From the NCBI GenBank assembly GCA_036379935.1, contig DASVFT010000010.1, forward strand, positions 1 to 45,498: a stretch of 45,498 nt of DNA. The letters are read 5' to 3'. The translations under genes were made by a program, and so were the position numbers. The DNA is from JAOPZW01 sp036379935 (GTDB taxonomy: Bacteria; Actinomycetota; Thermoleophilia; Solirubrobacterales; Solirubrobacteraceae). Of the stretch, positions 40,413 to 45,498 are shown one piece after another. Under the pieces are notes generated by a model. That model was not told the origin of the DNA. It ran no database searches and was given only the letters and a program-made list of their open reading frames with translations. The first letter of the stretch is position 1; every line of letters starts with the position of its first letter.

Positions 40413-41942
40413 TCAGCCCAGCGAGGCCGGCGGTCCGGTGACCTCGACGCGGATCCGCGCCGCGGGATTCGTCAGATAGGCCAGCGGCACCAGCTCCTCG
40501 ACGACGGTCGTGGTGCGCTGCGGATCCGCGCCCGCGCAGATGGCACGCGCCACGGCCGCCTCTCGCGCAGCCTCGACGGCGGCGTCCGCATCGCCCGTGG
40601 CCAGATCGACAAGCCGGTCGACGTTCCCGCCCACGGAGGCCGTGGCCGCGCCGATGGCATTGGCGACCTCGTGGCTGACGGGCCGCACGACCTGGCTCAC
40701 CCCCTCGAAGGCGTCGGGGACGATGAAGGCGCCGCCGCCCACCACGATCATCGGAAGGCTCTCGCTCGACAGCTTCATGGCCGCGGCTGCGGTGCCGATC
40801 CGGCCGTCGATCTTGGAGAGCGCGGTCGACAGCATCCGCCGGTGCGGGCGGGTCCGCTGCGGCTTGCCGATGACCGCGCGGCCGGCGGCCACGGCGGCAT
40901 CGATGACCGTGGGCGTGGATCCGCCGAAGACGAGCGCCTCCTGGGAGAGGCGGCTCCCCACGCTCTGTGGGCCCACGACGACCCCTGCGCCGTGGCCGGA
41001 GATGATGCTCCCGGCGCCGACCTCGACGTCGACGGACGCGGGGACCCGGAAGTTGGTCATGACGCCGCCGATCCGGTGCGCCCCCGTCGCCTCCAGCGGC
41101 AGGCCCTTCGTGAGCATGCCGACATGGATCGCCGCGTTGCCCACGTCGACGACCAGCGCGTCGTCGATCCCCGTGAGCCGCGCCGCGCCGCAGACGCCGT
41201 TCGCCCGGCCGCTGGCGATGGTCAACGCCGGGTGGGTGAGCGCGTAGTCGACCGCCATCAGCGTCCCGTCGCTCTGGGCCAGGTAGACCTCGGCGTCGAG
41301 GTCGTGCGCGCGCAGCGTCACCTCGAGCGCCGAGGCGACGCCGGCGATGCACCCGATCAGGGCCGCGTTCAGGACCGTTGCGTTCTCGCGCTCGAGCAGG
41401 CCGAACGTCCCGATCTCGTGGCTCATGGAGACGTGGATGCCGTGCAGCACCTCGTTGGCGATCCGGGCGGCGGCCAGCTCCTGGGCCTCGGACACCGACG
41501 CGTAGACGCTCGTCACCGCGACCGCGTTAACGCGCCCGGCCAGTGGCTCGAGGAAGCCGACGATGGCGTCGGTGTCCAGCGGCATCAGCTCCTCGCCGTC
41601 GATGCCGATGCAGCCGTCGACGACGATCTCGCCGGCCGAGACCGCGGTGCGCAGATCGTCGGGCCAGAGCGCGAGCGGCGGGAACGCGCGCGTCGCCGGC
41701 CCGCCGATGCGCACGACGGCGACACGCCCGAGGTGGCGGCGCTCGAGGATCGCCTTGCTGGCGTGCGTCGTCCCCAGCATCACGCACCTGATCGCCCGGC
41801 GCGGAACCGGGTTCGTCGCCAGCAGCTGGGCGATCGCGGCCTGGATCCCGTTGGTCACGTCAGGCGTCGTCGCCGTCTTCACCTGGGCGATGAGCCTGCC
41901 CGCGGCGTCGACGATGACGGCGTCGGTGTTCGTCTCGCCCAC
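40413..41942 (-). CDS. hydantoinase A/5-oxoprolinase-type ASKHA protein (HyuA-like)
   Basis: About 509 residues from GTG 41942. Family members open with a strand of the form RxGxDVGGTNTDAV. Here the codons before the GTG read V-F-R-L-G-V-D (41963-41943) without a break, so the true start is probably upstream, yet no ATG, GTG or TTG occurs before the stop near 42030; GTC 41963 or CTG 41969 would be non-canonical starts. Further marks: 'MLGTTHASKAILERR', 'HEIGTFGLLERENATVLNAAL', 'VDVGNAAIHVGML', 'GVMTNFRVPASVDVEVGAGS' and 'MIVVGGGAFIVPD'. HyuA-type proteins hydrolyse ATP to open lactam or hydantoin rings, usually with HyuB; no HyuB is coded here, and a DUF917 and an M29-like gene take its place. 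The substrate is unknown. Confidence 0.83.
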   Translation of the reverse strand: MGETNTDAVIVDAAGRLIAQVKTATTPDVTNGIQAAIAQLLATNPVPRRAIRCVMLGTTHASKAILERRHLGRVAVVRIGGPATRAFPPLALWPDDLRTAVSAGEIVVDGCIGIDGEELMPLDTDAIVGFLEPLAGRVNAVAVTSVYASVSEAQELAAARIANEVLHGIHVSMSHEIGTFGLLERENATVLNAALIGCIAGVASALEVTLRAHDLDAEVYLAQSDGTLMAVDYALTHPALTIASGRANGVCGAARLTGIDDALVVDVGNAAIHVGMLTKGLPLEATGAHRIGGVMTNFRVPASVDVEVGAGSIISGHGAGVVVGPQSVGSRLSQEALVFGGSTPTVIDAAVAAGRAVIGKPQRTRPHRRMLSTALSKIDGRIGTAAAAMKLSSESLPMIVVGGGAFIVPDAFEGVSQVVRPVSHEVANAIGAATASVGGNVDRLVDLATGDADAAVEAAREAAVARAICAGADPQRTTTVVEELVPLAYLTNPAARIRVEVTGPPASLG

Positions 41943-42050
41943 GTCGACGCCAAGGCGGAAGACCGGCAGTACCGGCTCGCCGGCGCCGTTGAACTCCGAG
42001 CCGTTCGCCGCCGCGCGCAGGGCTACCTCACGTGAAGGCGCGCGCCGCGC

Positions 42051-43097
42051 TCAGCGCCCGCATGCCCGCGCCAGGTCGACCAGCTCGGGATGGACGACCT
42101 CGCCGTCCTTGGTGATGAAGTCGCCATCAGCGGTCACCGTGCAGTCGAGCGACACTCCATCGATGTGCGAAGCCGCATCCCGCGGCTCGCCGCCGGAGTA
42201 CATCGGACCCTGATAGCCGAAGCCCCATTCGGTGCAGCCCCAGACGCGTTCGTCCTCGGTGGTGGTCGATCCGAGCTGCGCATTCGGATTGAAGCCGTAG
42301 CAGACGTGGGCGGCGATGTACATCCTCGGGTCGTCGAGGCGCTTGAACCACCTGCGGATGATGTCGGCCTCGCGACCGCCTTCGATCGCCGTGATGCGAC
42401 CCTCGGACACCTGGTAGACGATCGGCTCCTGGACGCGGCCGATGTCGGCTTCCCCGCCACCGGAGATTGCGCCGTCGAAGACCATCGTGCCGTTGATCGT
42501 GGACTCCTTGGGGGCCCACCCGATCTGACCTGTCAGGAAATGTCCGCCGGGCGTGTCGGCGATGTGCTCGTTGGCGAACGGGCGATCGGGATCGTTCTCG
42601 AACTCGACGTCGGTGCCGGCGGCGTTGGTGATCTTCATCGTGCGGGCGCGCTTGGTGACCTCGGCCACCTTCTCCTGGAACGCGATCTGCGCCGCCACGT
42701 CGATCTGACCGATGCAGCGGACGAGCTGCGCGGTCGACAGCCCGCCGAGCATGAGGTTGCGGGTGCGACCGTTGGTGACTGCGCGCTGCCACGGCGTGCC
42801 GTAGAGCAGCCATTGGTTGTTGAGCTCGATCCATGCATCGGCTTCGGGGCAGGCGGCCACCAGCGGCGCGGGGAGATACTGGTCGGTGGCCTTCCCGTAC
42901 CCCTTCGGCGTCGAGTGCCACGCCACCATCACCTTCGCCCCCGCAGCCTCACCCGCCTTGGCCATCTCCTCGGCCACGCGGAAGTCGCTCACCGAGTCGA
43001 TGGTGATCAGGAGGCTCTCACCCTCTTTTACCCTGAGGAGCCCGTTCACCGTCTTGTGGGCGGCATTAGCGAGCTCGAGATCCATCTGGGTGGGCAC
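42051..43097 (-). CDS. M29 aminopeptidase T / NicX-like metalloenzyme
   Basis: A 348-residue protein with GTG start 43097, six bases after AGGATGG; ATG 43085 is the alternative. The sequence resembles the aminopeptidase T (M29) fold shared by leucyl aminopeptidases and 2,5-dihydroxypyridine 5,6-dioxygenase (NicX). Candidate metal ligands are His264 (YIAAHVCYG), His311 and Asp313 (ASHIDGVSLD), with acidic residues in 'IEGGREADIIRRWF'; the H...HxD set fits NicX-type iron ligands as I recall them. It may therefore cleave an oxidised pyridine-like ring or act as a peptidase/amidase. The neighbouring DUF917 and HyuA-like genes are co-directional with short gaps. The length equals NicX (about 350) and is shorter than classical M29 enzymes (about 400). 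Confidence 0.72.
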   Translation of the reverse strand: MPTQMDLELANAAHKTVNGLLRVKEGESLLITIDSVSDFRVAEEMAKAGEAAGAKVMVAWHSTPKGYGKATDQYLPAPLVAACPEADAWIELNNQWLLYGTPWQRAVTNGRTRNLMLGGLSTAQLVRCIGQIDVAAQIAFQEKVAEVTKRARTMKITNAAGTDVEFENDPDRPFANEHIADTPGGHFLTGQIGWAPKESTINGTMVFDGAISGGGEADIGRVQEPIVYQVSEGRITAIEGGREADIIRRWFKRLDDPRMYIAAHVCYGFNPNAQLGSTTTEDERVWGCTEWGFGYQGPMYSGGEPRDAASHIDGVSLDCTVTADGDFITKDGEVVHPELVDLARACGR

Positions 43098-43125
43098 TAG
43101 CCATCCTTTCCTGAAACGGGCACGG

Positions 43126-44205
43126 TCACGCTGTTGCGAAGGGCACGTACGAGAGCTCGTAGCCAAACGCTCGGGGACCCGCGACTTCGAGCCCACGCTC
43201 CGTCTTCCAAGCCGGGTCCGACGGCAGGGCGACCACGTTGACCGCCTGGCCGTACCGCAGTCGCTCCGTTCCGATGGCGACGGCTGTCTGCGAGTCGAGA
43301 ACCGAGATGATGTCGGGGACGGTGGCCACGACCTCGCCGTCGCGCAGCGCCACGAGCGCCTCGTTCTGGAGCTCGAGGCGAAGCAGCGAGCCCGTGTACG
43401 GTCCGGTGCCCTCGATCAGGGCGTTGCCGCGCGCGAATCCGCGAGCGGCCCGGCGCTGGACGTCGGTCACCTTCCCGGACAGCAACTCGACGCCGCCGAC
43501 CGCCTCGGTCAGCGTGGCCACGGCATCCCCCTGCGCGCTGGCCAGGGCCTCGCCGATCGCCAGCGCCCGGGTGACCGAGCCGCGACTCAGTCCGCCGTTC
43601 GCCTGCGCCGCCGCGGCCTGCGCGACGGTCATCCGATAGAGCGACGCGGCCGCCACGCCGCCGAAGGTGGGCACGATCCGGCGCGCGAGTCGCTCGATCC
43701 ATTCGTTCGTCTGAGCCTCGACGATCACGCGGTTGTGGTATTCGTCGACGAGGACGAGCGGGCTCGCAGAGATGCCCGCGAGGTGCATCGTCTGCTGTTG
43801 CATCTCGGGAAAGGCCCTGCTCATCCCGTCCGCGTCCAGGAGCGGGAGCCCCAGGTCGGCCGCCCATGCGACGGGCAGCAGTCCGTTGGACCCCGCGATC
43901 TCGTAGCACATGACCGCGACCACCGAGCGGTCCGAGATGCCCTCGACCGCGTCCCTGAGCGCCACGCCTTCGTTGCCGCCCCAGATCTTCTCCACGGTCA
44001 CCGTGGGAGAGCCGATCAACCCGCACGGCATGATCAGGCCGTCCGGATCGAGGTCGTCGAGCTGGACGAGCGGAACCGGCCCGTGCCGGTCCACGGCCAG
44101 CAGGCTCATCATCAACGCGACGTGCGGATCACCGCCACCACCCGCCCCGAGAACGGCGCACCCACGCGCCAGCCGTTCGAGGTTCGACGCATCGAGCGTC
44201 GTCAT
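43126..44205 (-). CDS. DUF917 family protein
   Basis: A 359-residue protein. The family signature is the N-terminal 'LERLARGCAVLGAGGGGDPH' (about residues 9-28), followed by 'IMPCGLIGSPTVTVEKI', 'GLPLLDADGMSRAFPEMQQQ' and 'YVPFATA' at the end. DUF917 proteins are found beside hydantoinase/oxoprolinase genes and are thought to form a partner subunit, without proven activity. I chose ATG 44205; GTG 44217 adds four residues. The M29-like gene starts 28 bp downstream and the M20 gene ends 76 bp upstream, so an operon is likely. The 76-bp gap shows no strong promoter. Confidence 0.85.
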   Translation of the reverse strand: MTTLDASNLERLARGCAVLGAGGGGDPHVALMMSLLAVDRHGPVPLVQLDDLDPDGLIMPCGLIGSPTVTVEKIWGGNEGVALRDAVEGISDRSVVAVMCYEIAGSNGLLPVAWAADLGLPLLDADGMSRAFPEMQQQTMHLAGISASPLVLVDEYHNRVIVEAQTNEWIERLARRIVPTFGGVAAASLYRMTVAQAAAAQANGGLSRGSVTRALAIGEALASAQGDAVATLTEAVGGVELLSGKVTDVQRRAARGFARGNALIEGTGPYTGSLLRLELQNEALVALRDGEVVATVPDIISVLDSQTAVAIGTERLRYGQAVNVVALPSDPAWKTERGLEVAGPRAFGYELSYVPFATA

Positions 44206-44281
44206 GGATGACCGCACCCCATGGGCGCGACCTTAGCCTCTGACCGGCCGGGCCACTTCGGCAATTTGAACAAGGTCATCC

Positions 44282-45498
44282 TCAATCTTGTGCGTCGTTG
44301 TGCCGCGCGCCGCAGGCTTCTCCGTAACGGCCGATGACGTCGATGAGGCAATCGACGCCCAGCTCGAGGCCATCGACCGGGACACGCTCGTCGGGCGCGT
44401 GCATGAGCGCCGGCGTGATGTCGCGCGGTAGCCGCATGGGCAGGAACCCGTACGTCTGGATGCCGAGCTGGCTGACGTAGCGCGCGTCGGTGTATCCGGC
44501 CAGGACCCACGGCACGACGACCGCGTCGGGCTCATGGTGAGCAAGCACGTCGGAGAGCAGCCCGAGCAGCGCCAGATCGTCGGGCGTGTCGGCCGGTGGC
44601 TCCACCTGCCGCAGCTCGTAGGTGGCCAAGCCGGGGGCGAGGGCCTCGAGCTCGGCGAGGAGATGCTCCGGCGTGCAGCCCGGCACCACGCGCGCGTCCA
44701 GATCCACGTACAGCTCCGTGGGGACGACGTTGCTCGCCACCCCGCCGCCGAGGCCGGTCGGCGTCGCCGTGTTTCGGAGCAGTGGCTGGAGCGTGGCCCC
44801 GAACTGGCCGAGCGCGACCAGCGCGTCGTCGGTCTCGCCGTCGACGAGCAGGCGCGCCAGGTGCGGTCGCATGCCCGATGGGACCGCCGGCGCGAGCGCG
44901 CCGACGACGTCGCGCACGAGGTCGGTGACGTGCACGGGCAACCGCTGTCCGTCGAGCGCTGCGAGCAGCCGCCCGAGCCTGCCGCTCGCCGTGCCCTGCA
45001 CGCCGGCAGCCGCGTGGCCGCCCGGGCCTCGGAGCCGCCCGCGGATGACGCAGCGCTGCTTCTCCGCCACCTGCACGGGCACGACGGCGCGATCGCCGGC
45101 CCACATCGTCATGCCACCGACCTCGCTGATGGCGTGCTCCATGCCAGCGAACTGCTCAGGGTGCGCATGCACCAGGAACCCCATGCCGCAGTGACTGCCG
45201 GCCTCCTCGTCGCTGGTCAGCATGAGCACGACGTCGCTTGGTGGTGGCTCGCCGCTCGTCGCGACCGCCGTCACGGCGGCCACCATCATCGCCACGCCGC
45301 CCTTCATATCGAGCGCGCCCCGACCCCAGACGCAGCCGTCGGCGATCTCGGCGCCGAACGGAGGATGGGTCCACTCCGACGCCACCGCGGGCACGACGTC
45401 CACGTGCCCGTAGAGCAGCAGCGGCGGCCCATCGCCGCTGCCGGCGACGCGCGCGATCAGGTTCGGGCGCTCCGGGTCCATGCTGAGCATCCGGCAGC
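44282..45498 (-). CDS. M20-family metallopeptidase/amidohydrolase (5' end outside window)
   Basis: At least 405 residues are visible, and the frame stays open through the right edge, so the N-terminus is missing. Zn-binding and catalytic blocks: 'LLLYGHVDVVP' (His, Asp), 'GRGALDMKGGVA' (bridging Asp), 'LTSDEEAGS' (Glu-Glu, catalytic and metal), and the last ligand His in 'ALMHAPDERV'. The dimerisation domain has 'GPGGHAA' with the substrate-binding His. The family includes N-carbamoyl amino acid amidohydrolases, acetylornithine deacetylase/DapE and peptidases. Beside HyuA-like and DUF917 genes, a step cleaving the opened ring's amide or carbamoyl group is plausible. It would be the first or second gene of the - strand catabolic run. 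Confidence 0.88.
   Translation of the reverse strand, partial: CRMLSMDPERPNLIARVAGSGDGPPLLLYGHVDVVPAVASEWTHPPFGAEIADGCVWGRGALDMKGGVAMMVAAVTAVATSGEPPPSDVVLMLTSDEEAGSHCGMGFLVHAHPEQFAGMEHAISEVGGMTMWAGDRAVVPVQVAEKQRCVIRGRLRGPGGHAAAGVQGTASGRLGRLLAALDGQRLPVHVTDLVRDVVGALAPAVPSGMRPHLARLLVDGETDDALVALGQFGATLQPLLRNTATPTGLGGGVASNVVPTELYVDLDARVVPGCTPEHLLAELEALAPGLATYELRQVEPPADTPDDLALLGLLSDVLAHHEPDAVVVPWVLAGYTDARYVSQLGIQTYGFLPMRLPRDITPALMHAPDERVPVDGLELGVDCLIDVIGRYGEACGARHNDAQD

Noticed and set aside
38044..41352. 1102-codon - strand frame overlapping the second large-subunit gene
   Set aside because: It is Arg/Ala-rich nonsense in a different frame from the gene with the complete Mo-hydroxylase motifs.
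38181..42035. 1284-codon open frame on the + strand across the Mo large subunit and HyuA-like genes
   Set aside because: It is antisense to two well-supported genes, has no recognisable domain, and its composition (many Val, Asp, Arg, His) is that of a mirrored high-G+C frame.

Overview
The window is a very G+C-rich, gene-dense stretch of bacterial chromosome. It has frequent GTG starts, many ATGA/GTGA stop-start overlaps and long spurious antisense frames, as expected of a high-G+C actinobacterium. A putative F420-dependent luciferase-like oxidoreductase, several xanthine-dehydrogenase/CoxL-type molybdenum hydroxylase genes, and a secreted RTX-repeat protein with Cys-containing end motifs point to Actinomycetota. 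The class Thermoleophilia (Solirubrobacterales-like soil bacteria) is my best guess, by inference only. No rRNA, tRNA, CRISPR array, transposase or phage gene was seen.

Left part (1-9.2 kb): a one-carbon/methylamine block on the + strand has a pterin-binding corrinoid methyltransferase, a reductive activator of corrinoid proteins and a DUF1638 protein. It converges on a - strand operon with a dimethylglycine/sarcosine dehydrogenase-like protein and an APC permease. Together they suggest stepwise demethylation of a methylated glycine, with methyl groups going to tetrahydrofolate. A metallophosphoesterase/nucleotidyltransferase-fold pair follows.

Middle part (9.3-24.8 kb): an aldehyde dehydrogenase is followed by a tightly coupled CitE-like lyase, double-hotdog hydratase and family III CoA-transferase. 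This trio resembles the C5 branch of the 3-hydroxypropionate bicycle (beta-methylmalyl-CoA to mesaconyl-CoA isomers). Next come an RTX protein, a four-gene NMT1/THI5-type ABC importer, a LysR regulator, and an OFA-type MFS transporter with a 49-residue membrane partner. The LysR-MFS gap holds a strong hairpin, a 15-codon ORF with an excellent ribosome-binding site, and the orphan 3' end of an acyl-CoA synthetase gene. A secreted protein and the - strand pair of molybdopterin oxidoreductase and moaA follow.

Right part (27-45.5 kb): a molybdenum-hydroxylase region. One three-subunit enzyme (FAD, 2Fe-2S, Mo) is on the + strand. The accessory genes coxG, coxD (MoxR AAA+) and coxE (VWA) sit in the middle. 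A long - strand run carries an M20 amidohydrolase/peptidase, a DUF917 protein, an M29/NicX-like metalloenzyme, a HyuA-like ASKHA protein, a second Mo-hydroxylase, a luciferase-like oxidoreductase and a small RedY/HapK-like protein, followed by a PucR-type regulator. I read this as a catabolic island for an N-heterocycle or cyclic amide: hydroxylation by Mo enzymes, then oxygenation or ring opening, then amide hydrolysis. The substrate cannot be told from sequence. The HyuA-like/M29/DUF917 trio is the least described part of the window.
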